Origin: an uncultured Bacteroidales bacterium
GTDB lineage: Bacteria; Bacteroidota; Bacteroidia; Bacteroidales; FEN-979
Direction of reading: 5' to 3'
NCBI GenBank assembly: GCA_903885595.1
Contig: CAISJJ010000217.1
Span: 1-47,261 of the forward strand
DNA length: 47,261 bases
Shown: piece by piece, positions 35,664 to 44,622 of the stretch
Layout of the letters: each line of letters begins with the position of its first letter
Numbering within the stretch: position 1 is the stretch's first letter
The notes under the pieces: generated by a model
What the model was told of the DNA's origin: nothing
What the model saw: only the letters and a program-made list of their open reading frames with translations
Databases searched by the model: none
Position numbers and translations under genes: made by a program

Positions 35664-36508
35664 TGCTACAAAACCTTCACACTCACACCAATTTCAGCGA
35701 TGGTTCTGACGATCCCCTGGTGTACATTCATGAAGCCATAAAGCAGGGTTTTTTAACGCTCGGTTTTTCCGACCATTCACCCCTGCCTTTTGATAATACC
35801 TTTGCGCTGCGTGAAGAAAAGGTAAATGCCTATTGCCAGGAGGTATTACACCTGAAACGGCAGTTTAGCAGCCAGATCGACCTCTTTCTTGGCATGGAAA
35901 TCGATTTCATTCCCGGCACCGGATATCCATTTACTCATTTTCAGGAAAATTTTCCGCTCGATTATACAATCGGCTCCGTACATCTGGTTCGGAATGGCTC
36001 TCCAAATGATCTCTGGTTTATCGATGGCCCCGATCCGGCAACCTATGATCATGGCCTGAATATCATGTTTGGCGGTGACATCCGCAAGGGCGTTACAGCC
36101 TATTACAGGCAAATCAATGAGATGCTTTCAACCAACCATATGGATATGATTGGACATATTGACAAGATTAAAATGCATAACCGGGGAAGATTTTTTTCAG
36201 AAGCCGAGCCATGGTATAACGCACTGGTTGATGAAACGCTTGAACTGGTAAAGCAAACCGGAACAATTGTTGAGGTGAATACCCGTGGACTTTATAAAAA
36301 AAGATCTGATTCGCTCTTTCCCGGCCCAGCCTTGCTGAAAAAAATATTTACACTGAAAATTCCCCTTATGATCAGTTCCGATGCCCACAAACCGCGGGAA
36401 ATATCTTTGTTGTTCACAGAAACCGCAGAATTACTTTATGGGATCGGATTCAGGGAATTGATGAACCTGTCACCTGCTGGCTGGGAAAAAGTAACTTTGA
36501 CTGTGTAA
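35663..36508 (+). CDS. PHP-domain phosphatase, histidinol-phosphatase-like
   Basis: 281 residues if begun at the TTG at 35663; an in-frame TTG at 35600 would give 302, and no ATG exists near the domain start. PHP-domain metal ligands are visible: LHTHTNFSDG, FSDHSPLP, LGMEIDF, GSVHLV, GHIDKIK, EVNTRG and SSDAHKP. The order and length match the HisK-type histidinol phosphatase (dephosphorylates L-histidinol phosphate), though other PHP phosphoesterases have the same layout. No other his genes are nearby. The start codon is uncertain because a 7-bp array runs up to it. Confidence 0.82.
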   Translation: MLQNLHTHTNFSDGSDDPLVYIHEAIKQGFLTLGFSDHSPLPFDNTFALREEKVNAYCQEVLHLKRQFSSQIDLFLGMEIDFIPGTGYPFTHFQENFPLDYTIGSVHLVRNGSPNDLWFIDGPDPATYDHGLNIMFGGDIRKGVTAYYRQINEMLSTNHMDMIGHIDKIKMHNRGRFFSEAEPWYNALVDETLELVKQTGTIVEVNTRGLYKKRSDSLFPGPALLKKIFTLKIPLMISSDAHKPREISLLFTETAELLYGIGFRELMNLSPAGWEKVTLTV

Positions 36509-36518
36509 ATTCAGTTTC

Positions 36519-36944
36519 ATGTTTATGGTAAAAAGATTTACATCCCGGGATAAAGAAATGGCAGACCAGGCCTTTGCTATCAGGAGAAAAGTGTTTGTGG
36601 AAGAACAAGGCGTTGACGCTGCAATGGAATACGACCACGAAGATGAAGCCCATCATTACCTGCTGATATTGGCTGGTAAACCAATTGCCACGGCCCGCTG
36701 GCGTAAAACTGAAAAGGGAATTAAGCTGGAAAGGTTTGCTGTACTTCCGGGGTTTAGAAACCGCGGTATCGGGGAAATTATCCTTAAGGAGGTGTTAAAG
36801 GATGTAATTCCCCTGAAAAAAATGATCTACCTGCACTCCCAGGTAAATGCCACCTCCTTTTATGAAAGAAATGGTTTTACTAAATTTGGAGAACAATTCA
36901 CCGAGGCTGGCATTGAACACTTTGTGATGCATTACCATGATTAA
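36519..36944 (+). CDS. GNAT family N-acetyltransferase
   Basis: A 141-residue GNAT protein with the YjcF/ElaA-like opening (AFAIRRKVFVEEQGVD), the strand IATARWRK, the acetyl-CoA-binding motif FRNRGIGEIIL and the late motif ATSFYERNGF. The acceptor is unknown. An alternative ATG two codons downstream (36525) is possible. It overlaps the dnaG start by 8 bp, so the two genes are translated together. Confidence 0.85.
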   Translation: MFMVKRFTSRDKEMADQAFAIRRKVFVEEQGVDAAMEYDHEDEAHHYLLILAGKPIATARWRKTEKGIKLERFAVLPGFRNRGIGEIILKEVLKDVIPLKKMIYLHSQVNATSFYERNGFTKFGEQFTEAGIEHFVMHYHD

Positions 36945-38883
36945 CCACGAAACAATCGACAATATCATCCAGACCGCCCGAATTGAGGAGGTGATCGGTG
37001 ATTTTGTCACTCTCCGGCGTCGCGGTGTCAATCAGATTGGCCTGTGCCCCTTCCACAATGAGAAAACCCCCTCTTTTACCGTTTCACCGGCCAAGGGGAT
37101 CTATAAGTGTTTTGGCTGTGGCAAGGCCGGCAATTCGGTGAATTTTATCATGGAACATGAACATTTTTCCTATCCTGAAGCGCTGAAGTATCTTGCCCGG
37201 AAATATAATATTGACGTTGAAGAGGAAGAGCAAACCCCCGAACAACTCCAGGAGCTGAATGAGAAAGAGAGCCTCTATAACCTGAACCTCTTTGCCCAGC
37301 AGTATTTCTCGAAAACTTTATCCGAAACGGAAGAGGGGAAGGCAATTGGCCTATCTTATTTCAAGGAACGGGGCATCCGCGAAGATGTGATCCGTAAATT
37401 CCAGCTCGGTTTTAGTCCCGATAAATGGGATGCCTTCTCGGAACATGCCATCCAGCAAGGTTATAAAAAAGAATACCTGGTTAAAACCGGTCTTTCTATT
37501 GATAAGGAGAACCGCCTGTATGACCGCTATCACGGCCGTGTCATATTCCCAATTCACAGTGCCTCAGGGCGTGTGATTGGCTTCGGCGGGCGTATCCTCG
37601 GAAGTGACAAATCGCATGCAAAATATGTCAATTCACCGGAATCGGACATATACAATAAAAGCAAAACCCTTTACGGGATTTACTTTGCCAAGAATGCCGT
37701 CATTTCGAAGGACAATTGCCTCCTGGTGGAGGGTTACACCGATGTGATATCATTGCACCAAGCCGGTATAGAAAATGTAGTAGCGTCGTCGGGAACCTCA
37801 CTCACGCACGACCAGGTTCGCATGATACAGCGGTACACTTCAAACATTGCCATTCTTTACGATGGAGATCCTGCCGGCATTAAGGCCTCCTTCCGTGGGA
37901 TAGACATGATCGTTGAGCAGGGTATGAATGTGAAAATCGTCCTTTTTCCCGATGGGGAAGATCCTGATTCATATGCCCGTAAACACCATCCTTCGGAGGT
38001 AGAATCATTTATTTCGGAAAATGCGGTCAATTTTATTTTGTTTAAAACCCGCTTGCTGCTCGGCGAAACGCAAAACGACCCAATTAAAAAGGCAGTGCTG
38101 ATCAAGGAGATCGTAAATACCATTGCCCTCATCCCCGATGGGATCTCCCGGTCATTGTATGTAAAGGAATGTTCGAGCCTGATGGCCATCGGCGAGCAGG
38201 TGCTGATGAACGAATTGAATAAAATTCTTCGTGCTAAACTGAAAAAAGGATCTCCTGAGCTGGAAAAAAATCTGGAAGTAATTTCCCCTGAACAAATTTC
38301 AGCCGAACCTCAACTTGACTTTGACCCAGATTCCGCTGAATACCAGGAAAAAGAGATTATCAGGCTGCTATTACTTTATGGACAGGATATCATTCACCTC
38401 AAGCTTACAAACAGTGAAGGGGAAGATGTTCCGGTCACAGTGGCTGATTATGTGGTGCATGATATTACACATGATGAAATGGAATTTGAAAATACCATCT
38501 TTCAGTCTATTTTTAATGAATATATAACAGGTATGGAAACTGATTCCATTCCCAACCGAAGCAACTTTCTTTCCCACAGCAATCAGGAAATTTCAAACAT
38601 AGCCGTCAACCTGGTTTTCTCCCCCTATGAACTCAGTGAAAACTGGCACAAAAATAATATCATGGTGACCACTGAGGAAACCAGGTTACACATGCATGTC
38701 ATGCTTTCACTTCATGCTTTCAAATCAAGAAAGTTGGACAAGATGATGACGGAAACGCGGAAAAAATTATCGGTGGCTACCACCCCGGAAGAACAGGGAG
38801 CACTGATGAAAACTTTCCAGGAATTAAAAAAACATAGCATCCGTATCAATAAGGAGGGGTTGGGACGGATTATAACCCATTGA
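36937..38883 (+). CDS. dnaG: DNA primase
   Basis: 648 residues. The N-terminal zinc-binding CHC2 domain shows CPFHNEKTPSF and YKCFGCG (three Cys and one His). The catalytic core follows, with GFGGRIL and the Toprim motifs LLVEGYTD and LYDGDPAG. The C-terminal 200 residues form the helicase-interaction part and are less conserved. It makes RNA primers at the replication fork. It ends 12 bp before the stop of the convergent DUF3857 gene with no terminator hairpin between them. Confidence 0.96.
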   Translation: MINHETIDNIIQTARIEEVIGDFVTLRRRGVNQIGLCPFHNEKTPSFTVSPAKGIYKCFGCGKAGNSVNFIMEHEHFSYPEALKYLARKYNIDVEEEEQTPEQLQELNEKESLYNLNLFAQQYFSKTLSETEEGKAIGLSYFKERGIREDVIRKFQLGFSPDKWDAFSEHAIQQGYKKEYLVKTGLSIDKENRLYDRYHGRVIFPIHSASGRVIGFGGRILGSDKSHAKYVNSPESDIYNKSKTLYGIYFAKNAVISKDNCLLVEGYTDVISLHQAGIENVVASSGTSLTHDQVRMIQRYTSNIAILYDGDPAGIKASFRGIDMIVEQGMNVKIVLFPDGEDPDSYARKHHPSEVESFISENAVNFILFKTRLLLGETQNDPIKKAVLIKEIVNTIALIPDGISRSLYVKECSSLMAIGEQVLMNELNKILRAKLKKGSPELEKNLEVISPEQISAEPQLDFDPDSAEYQEKEIIRLLLLYGQDIIHLKLTNSEGEDVPVTVADYVVHDITHDEMEFENTIFQSIFNEYITGMETDSIPNRSNFLSHSNQEISNIAVNLVFSPYELSENWHKNNIMVTTEETRLHMHVMLSLHAFKSRKLDKMMTETRKKLSVATTPEEQGALMKTFQELKKHSIRINKEGLGRIITH

Positions 38884-38895
38884 TTGCTTTCCTTT

Positions 38896-40731
38896 TTATT
38901 CCGTCAGGAAAATAAGTTGACGGTACCATGGATTGTTCCAGTAATCCATCAGGATCTTGAAATCTTCATAATCTGAACCTTGGTAAACCCGTCCGCTGAA
39001 TTTCAACTGCCGTTTGACCCCTACTTTTCCATCCTGTGTTTTTACTTCCCATGAAAAAACTCCGGCCTTGTTGCTAACCACAATTTTTTTCTCAGGCGTA
39101 AACAAACGCATTGTGGATGGAAGGGTAATGGTATAATTGTAGCTTTCATCCGCCATAGATGGAATTTCATATGCCGTTTCGCGTTTTATTGTTAACGTAC
39201 GGATTCCCCAGCTGTCAATTCCCAACGTGACAATAGGAATATTGAAATAAAAGAAATTTGAATCTTTCCGAAATGGTTTATCGCTTTGAACGATGTAGTT
39301 TTGAAAACCGTTCTCCGGATTAAATGTAGTGACTTTTACATTGCTTGAATCTCCGCTGATCAACCCACCGGAAAGCGAGTTTTTCATTCTTTTCTTGTCA
39401 CGCATTAGTCCTGCATATGGATAGACGCTTCCCTCCATAGAAATTGAAACCTCACCGGTGAGTTTGGGATCTGATGAAACGATCAGGTTGCCTGCAGCTT
39501 TTATCATTTGTTTTGGTGACTCTGTTTTTAAAACAGATAGCTTTTTCCCGTCAGGTTCAAGTACAATAAAGGAACGACCCGGAAGGGTAAATTTAAGGTT
39601 AACCGGATTCAATCCTGTCAGCGAAAAATACCACAAACCAAATTCTTTATCCTCGACCTGGACGGCAAAATCTTCCAAATCGGCAAGCGAGAGGTTTTTT
39701 TCATCAACCTGTGCTGTTTTGATTATACCAACCACCCTGGCATCCATACCAGCTGCTTTTAAAAATGAGGTAAACAACACGGCTTTTTCCACGACGGTTG
39801 CGCCATTGCTCTTCCAGGACTGTTCTGGTGTGCGGCATTGATACAGCCCAACCCGCAATGGTATTGGAAATAGTCTCATTTCATTTACAACTTTCTCCTG
39901 AATTTTCAGTGCAAGATCAAAATTGTTCTTTTTCTCTGTAATAAGCTTATTTATAAAACTTTGCATTTGATCGTCAAGAACAAACCTGAAAGATGGTTGT
40001 TTGGTAAAATATGAAAATAGCGTTTCCGGGTCATCTGTAGAACTGAATACCAATCTCGGATAACGCTCTGTTACACCTTGCTGAGCCTCTTCTGCAGATA
40101 TTGCCGGCAAATCATTAAATTTCCATGTGTAAACCTGATATTTTCCATCCGTGCGAATTTCAGGCTGATTCCCGGCATTTAACAGTTTGTAATACAACTT
40201 TTGTCCAACGGGTATGCGCACCCGGAATTCAAGTGTTTTAACGGGTTCATTCTCTGCCAGCAATTCATTTCCCATCAATGCGGGAAAGATTCCGGCTTCT
40301 GTGTGAACCTGGTAATCAAGGTTTATTATGGCATTACGTTCCAGGCCCGTATGTGTAATCACCATTTCTCGTAACGAATTATATGCTGGTGCATTGGCAG
40401 CATAAGCAGGAAGAACTTCATTAAATGCATTCGGTGGGGCAATAATCTTTTTACCGTCAGCCATCACAGTGTAGACCGAATTGACTTTAAGTTTTTGATA
40501 AGTAGGGTTGTAGACAACAAAGGTTTCACCGTAAAGGTTATGAAACGCCCGGTAAGTAAGGAGTTTTTGTTCTTTGATATACCGGAAGTCGACACTTCCG
40601 TCTGAATTCAGGGTGTGTTCCCTGGAAACAGATAAATACCAAGCATCATATTTATCGTTTTGTGCATTGGTTTCTCCAGGATTCAGGATAAGACAGTACA
40701 GAAAAAAGGGAATCAGATAAATAGTTTTCAT
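38896..40731 (-). CDS. DUF3857 transglutaminase-like protein with lost catalytic triad
   Basis: 611 residues from ATG 40731, where MKTIYLIPFFLYCLILN forms a signal peptide; an ATG at 40749 would add 6 residues. An N-terminal DUF3857 domain (about residues 30-250) precedes a transglutaminase-like core and a C-terminal beta domain. In the active paralogue next door the motif is GVCKDKA; here the same place reads ATVVEKA (Cys replaced by Val). The His region NHCVTV becomes EDFAVQV, and LLDPT becomes FSLTG. So the Cys-His-Asp triad is missing, and a binding or regulatory role is more likely than catalysis. It is 29 bp downstream of the paralogue on the same strand. Confidence 0.82.
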   Translation of the reverse strand: MKTIYLIPFFLYCLILNPGETNAQNDKYDAWYLSVSREHTLNSDGSVDFRYIKEQKLLTYRAFHNLYGETFVVYNPTYQKLKVNSVYTVMADGKKIIAPPNAFNEVLPAYAANAPAYNSLREMVITHTGLERNAIINLDYQVHTEAGIFPALMGNELLAENEPVKTLEFRVRIPVGQKLYYKLLNAGNQPEIRTDGKYQVYTWKFNDLPAISAEEAQQGVTERYPRLVFSSTDDPETLFSYFTKQPSFRFVLDDQMQSFINKLITEKKNNFDLALKIQEKVVNEMRLFPIPLRVGLYQCRTPEQSWKSNGATVVEKAVLFTSFLKAAGMDARVVGIIKTAQVDEKNLSLADLEDFAVQVEDKEFGLWYFSLTGLNPVNLKFTLPGRSFIVLEPDGKKLSVLKTESPKQMIKAAGNLIVSSDPKLTGEVSISMEGSVYPYAGLMRDKKRMKNSLSGGLISGDSSNVKVTTFNPENGFQNYIVQSDKPFRKDSNFFYFNIPIVTLGIDSWGIRTLTIKRETAYEIPSMADESYNYTITLPSTMRLFTPEKKIVVSNKAGVFSWEVKTQDGKVGVKRQLKFSGRVYQGSDYEDFKILMDYWNNPWYRQLIFLTE

Positions 40732-40760
40732 GTAAGGACTGTATTGCAAAAAATTTACAT

Positions 40761-42707
40761 TTATAATTCAACAACAACAGGCTGTTCGGCAAACCTGTTC
40801 TGGGCATCAACGACAGCTTTAAACTGATACCAGTCTTGCGGGTCATATTGCCTTTTTCCGAAAACCGAGATCCCGGAAAAGATTAAAGATCCGTTTGTAA
40901 CAGAATACCCGCCCCGATATGAGATAATCTCACCATTTTTTGCTATGGCAACAGGTAATTTTATTACTTTCTTGGTGTCGGGAAGTTTTATGGATTCATT
41001 GATTTCAACTTTTCTTGAACAGCGGTCACGGAATGGAAATTTACGTTCCTTCATCCCGGTTTCAAAAGATAACTGGCCTTGAAAGGATTTGAATATTCCA
41101 CCCGCCGACAGAGGGGTGAACATCATCTGGTTTCCTGAAACCATCGCAAATTCCGGAATGGTATAATCAATGGCAACCCACATGTTATAGTTAAGATAAT
41201 CAACAGGATCTGTGTACTTGACCTGGGAAACCAGAGCCTGTGGCCATAATTTCAGTAACTCCCGCTCTACATTCTGGAACCATAACGTTTTGTTTGAATA
41301 CCTGAATAAACCACGGAGGGCTGCATCTGATTGCCCTTCGCCCGTTATGGTTATACGGCCCGCCAGGGTTCCGTTTTCCTTTAACTCAGCAACGCCATCA
41401 ATTTTTATGTAGTGATTTTCAGGATTTGAAATGGGTGTAGTTGCCAGGTCAGCACCTTCGGGAACTCCCATTAGATATTGTTGCTGCTGTTCGGCGCTGG
41501 ACCATAATTCACGTACAAACGGAACCCAGGTCGGATCAAGAAGATGATATTTCCCATCGCGAAGCTTAACAACAGTCACACAATGATTGAACTGGTCGGC
41601 TGCGATATAATCAATGCGCGATCCGGCCATTGTCATTGCAGGATACGATTGAAACCCAGCCGCCCGAAGCATGGTTATCAGCATTCCTGCTTTATCTTTA
41701 CATACGCCACAGCGGTCGGTAAAAGTCATTTCACCCTTGTGCAGGGTGAACCCTTCACCACAACCCATAGAAATCCCAGAATATCTAACTTCATCGGCAC
41801 ACCAGTGCGTTAGCCTTGATACAGAATCCATTTCGCTTTTTGCGCCTTTTAAGATTTCATCGACCTTGTCCTTTATAGCACCAGTAAAGGTAAAACTGCC
41901 AAAATCTTCGTTGACTTTATAAAACCAGGTTGACTTTTCGTTCCATTTGGGTGTGGTAGACAACAATAATTTAGGAGCAACATCGACCATGGCCACCATC
42001 CGGGGTTCACTTTTAACCGGCATGATATCATTTTTACTGAAGGTGTATACCATTTTCCCATCTGCAAACCAACATGACGAACGAGCCTCCCCGTTATAAA
42101 ATTCATATTGGAGGGGTTTATCTTTAGGAACTGTAACCTGGTAAACCTTGCTTTTTACCGGATAAGAACTAAAAAACTCTACGATATCATAAAACTGCCC
42201 CTTCATGGGTGGGATATATTTATCATCATCGTCAGAAGTTAAGAGAGCATAGGTGAACCCCTTTCGGAACATGATCATTTCCACGGCATCTCCCGGTTCA
42301 AGCCGACCGATTTCTAGCATCTTTTCCCTGGCACCCCAATAAATGGCACGCGCAGGTGCAGGATAATCCATCTCTTTTTTAACATCTAGTTCAACAATAC
42401 TGCCGTCAGCCTTATAAATAACTGCTTTTTTAATCTCAACAAAAGCCGATAAAGGATCATAGCCATATTTCACAACACTAAGCTCAGTCGCTCCATGAGC
42501 TGTCAGAACTTTTGTAAGTGTGTGATTATGAACATAGGTAAGACCTGTTTCCTGCATATCAACCAAGGTACTGTCAAAAATGATCAATTCATCATGGTTG
42601 GGATACATAATGGCATCGCCGGCTTTTTTTACCAATTCCTGGATTGGAAATTGAGCCCGTGCTGGCGTTAAAAGACCGACAAAAAGAAAAATAAAGAGTC
42701 TTTTCAT
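40761..42707 (-). CDS. DUF3857/transglutaminase-domain exported protein
   Basis: 648 residues. A signal peptide (MKRLFIFLFVGLLTPARAQ) is followed by a DUF3857 domain and a transglutaminase-like core with Cys in DRCGVCKDKAG (about residue 333), His in QFNHCVTVV and Asp in YHLLDPTW, a complete cysteine-protease-type triad. A C-terminal beta-rich domain ends the protein. Such proteins are periplasmic and may cut or cross-link amide bonds; their substrate is unknown. It starts 2 bp after the stop of the REC-PAS gene and precedes the inactive paralogue, suggesting the three act together. Confidence 0.87.
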   Translation of the reverse strand: MKRLFIFLFVGLLTPARAQFPIQELVKKAGDAIMYPNHDELIIFDSTLVDMQETGLTYVHNHTLTKVLTAHGATELSVVKYGYDPLSAFVEIKKAVIYKADGSIVELDVKKEMDYPAPARAIYWGAREKMLEIGRLEPGDAVEMIMFRKGFTYALLTSDDDDKYIPPMKGQFYDIVEFFSSYPVKSKVYQVTVPKDKPLQYEFYNGEARSSCWFADGKMVYTFSKNDIMPVKSEPRMVAMVDVAPKLLLSTTPKWNEKSTWFYKVNEDFGSFTFTGAIKDKVDEILKGAKSEMDSVSRLTHWCADEVRYSGISMGCGEGFTLHKGEMTFTDRCGVCKDKAGMLITMLRAAGFQSYPAMTMAGSRIDYIAADQFNHCVTVVKLRDGKYHLLDPTWVPFVRELWSSAEQQQQYLMGVPEGADLATTPISNPENHYIKIDGVAELKENGTLAGRITITGEGQSDAALRGLFRYSNKTLWFQNVERELLKLWPQALVSQVKYTDPVDYLNYNMWVAIDYTIPEFAMVSGNQMMFTPLSAGGIFKSFQGQLSFETGMKERKFPFRDRCSRKVEINESIKLPDTKKVIKLPVAIAKNGEIISYRGGYSVTNGSLIFSGISVFGKRQYDPQDWYQFKAVVDAQNRFAEQPVVVEL

Positions 42708-42709
42708 GT

Positions 42710-43546
42710 TTATTGTGTTCTGGAGTTATAATAATCTGTAATATCCATAAATGTCTGATGCAGGGCAGGTTTGCCCTTGTATTGGATTGCCTTCGCAATT
42801 GTCTGAATGTATTTTAGTTTCTGGTCATGTGCATAAAGTCTGACCACGGACTGTTGGGAAATAACTTCATCATGAATACGGTACCTGGAAATGGAGCGTA
42901 ACTTCTCCTGATCGTCCGGGTGAAGTAATAAAATTAAATCGTTCATCGAAAAAGAATGAAACTCCTCAATGGTGGTCCCGAAAATCGCAGCAGTACGATT
43001 ATTGACAAACACAAACCGTTCATCCTGCATTATGGTTAATCCCAATAATGAATTATCGACGACAGACTGATACATGATCATCAGTTCTTTGTTTTCCTGG
43101 GATCTCTTTTCCAGCAATGTTTCAAGATCTTTCTGATAAAGATTGTTTTCTATTTCAAGATTACGCTGGTATGAAGCGATTTCGACTGTCATTTTTGTCT
43201 GTTCCATGTCGATCGGTTTCAGCAAATAACCAAAAGGTTTGATTTTAAACGATCGCTCATAGACCTCTTTTGAACTCTGCCCGGTAAGGAAAATAATTGC
43301 ACAATTAAAATTCTCATTGATTCTTTTCGCGGTTTCAATGCCATCCATTTCACCACGAAGATGAATATCCATCAGAACGATCTCCGGTTCCCTGCCTTGT
43401 TGTGAAAGTTCTGCAATTTCAGTAAGACAAATTTCTCCACTCATGGCCGAACCACGTACTTCATAACCAAATTGCTGAAGTTGTGATTTTAAACTGGCGG
43501 AAATCAGTAATTCGTCTTCAACAATATAAATACTAATAGGCTTCAT
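42710..43546 (-). CDS. REC-PAS protein without output domain
   Basis: 278 residues. Residues 1-125 are a receiver domain (acidic residues 10-12, phospho-acceptor Asp60, the Lys in YLLKP). Residues 130-160 form a coiled-coil and residues 160-278 a PAS domain (SVVDNSLLGLTIMQDERFVFVN, then HPDD). No kinase, DNA-binding or cyclase domain follows. The receiver closely resembles that of the REC-HisKA protein at 2.6-3.3 kb, so the two are probably paralogues. It may signal by protein-protein contact. The DUF3857 gene begins 2 bp downstream. Confidence 0.85.
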   Translation of the reverse strand: MKPISIYIVEDELLISASLKSQLQQFGYEVRGSAMSGEICLTEIAELSQQGREPEIVLMDIHLRGEMDGIETAKRINENFNCAIIFLTGQSSKEVYERSFKIKPFGYLLKPIDMEQTKMTVEIASYQRNLEIENNLYQKDLETLLEKRSQENKELMIMYQSVVDNSLLGLTIMQDERFVFVNNRTAAIFGTTIEEFHSFSMNDLILLLHPDDQEKLRSISRYRIHDEVISQQSVVRLYAHDQKLKYIQTIAKAIQYKGKPALHQTFMDITDYYNSRTQ

Positions 43547-43587
43547 AAAATATAGGCGTTTTTTTCAGATTGGTCTCCGGGAATCAT

Positions 43588-44622
43588 TCATTTTGAAGAG
43601 GAACTGATCATTTTAAGCATGTTTATCTCTTGTTCCTCAAGTAATCTCCAGTGGCCTCGTGGCAAATTCTTCTTAGTCAAACCAGCATAATAAACACGGT
43701 CGAGTCGCACAACCTTGTATTCAAAATGTTCAAAAATACGCCTTACTATTCGGTTTTGACCAGAATGCAGTTCAAGGCCAATCTGTTTTTTGTCCTTTCC
43801 ATCTCCAATATATTCAATGCTGTCGACTGTTATCATTTCATCATCAAGTTTAAAGCCTTCCTGAATTTTTACAAAATCTACCCTGGTAAGGTTTTTATCG
43901 ATTTCTACATGATAGATTTTCTTGATTCCGTATCTGGGATGTGTCAGTTTCTTTGCAATCATCCCATCATTGGTAAAAAGAAGTAAACCGGTAGTATTCC
44001 GGTCAAGTCGGCCAACCGGGTAAATTCGCTCTTTACAGGCACCCGCGACCAGAGTCATTACTGTTTTTCTATTTTCAGGGTCATCAACAGTGGTGATATA
44101 TCCTTTGGGTTTGTTCAACAATATATATCTTGGCTTTTCACGGTTGATGGTTTGATCGCCATATTGGATTTTGTCTCCCGGGCCAACTTTTGTTCCAAGT
44201 TCTGTTACAATCTGACCATTTACCGAGACGGCACCTGCTTCAATTAGTTTATCCGCTTCCCGACGCGAGCAAATCCCCGAATTGGCAATGTACTTATTTA
44301 GCCTCATCATGTCAGAGTCTCCAATCTTTTCGCCACGCCTGATAACCTTTTTTGGTTTGCTTGTTCTATCAGGAAGGTTTGACCTGTCTAGTTTAATCGC
44401 TCTTTCAGGCCTGACAGCTTTTTCATATTTATCAGTCCTTTCGGGTTTATCAGGTTTCGCAGGTCGTACAATATTAAAAGGCTTTCCTGACCGTTCAGTT
44501 CTTTTCGGTCTGCTTTTATCGTCGGGTGTCCTAACCTTTTCAGGCCTGGCTATACTTTCTGATTTTCTTTGCCTGTCAGATCTTCCCGTTCCATCTGGTC
44601 TTTTTGGTCTTTCTGTCCTCAT
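43588..44622 (-). CDS. RsuA/RluB-family pseudouridine synthase with basic N-terminal extension
   Basis: 344 residues. The first ~105 are a low-complexity tract rich in Arg, Lys, Pro and Asp, with recurring patterns like RPxRxxKxDR. An S4 RNA-binding domain follows (MRLNKYIANSGICSRREADKLI), then the catalytic domain with the active-site Asp in GRLDRNTTGLLLFTNDG and the HSGQNRIVRRIFEH motif. RluB/RluE-type enzymes modify 23S rRNA; RsuA modifies 16S rRNA. The HSGQNRIVRRIFEH form favours RluB-like. The start codon directly abuts the stop of the MORN gene (TAA-ATG). Confidence 0.88.
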   Translation of the reverse strand: MRTERPKRPDGTGRSDRQRKSESIARPEKVRTPDDKSRPKRTERSGKPFNIVRPAKPDKPERTDKYEKAVRPERAIKLDRSNLPDRTSKPKKVIRRGEKIGDSDMMRLNKYIANSGICSRREADKLIEAGAVSVNGQIVTELGTKVGPGDKIQYGDQTINREKPRYILLNKPKGYITTVDDPENRKTVMTLVAGACKERIYPVGRLDRNTTGLLLFTNDGMIAKKLTHPRYGIKKIYHVEIDKNLTRVDFVKIQEGFKLDDEMITVDSIEYIGDGKDKKQIGLELHSGQNRIVRRIFEHFEYKVVRLDRVYYAGLTKKNLPRGHWRLLEEQEINMLKMISSSSK

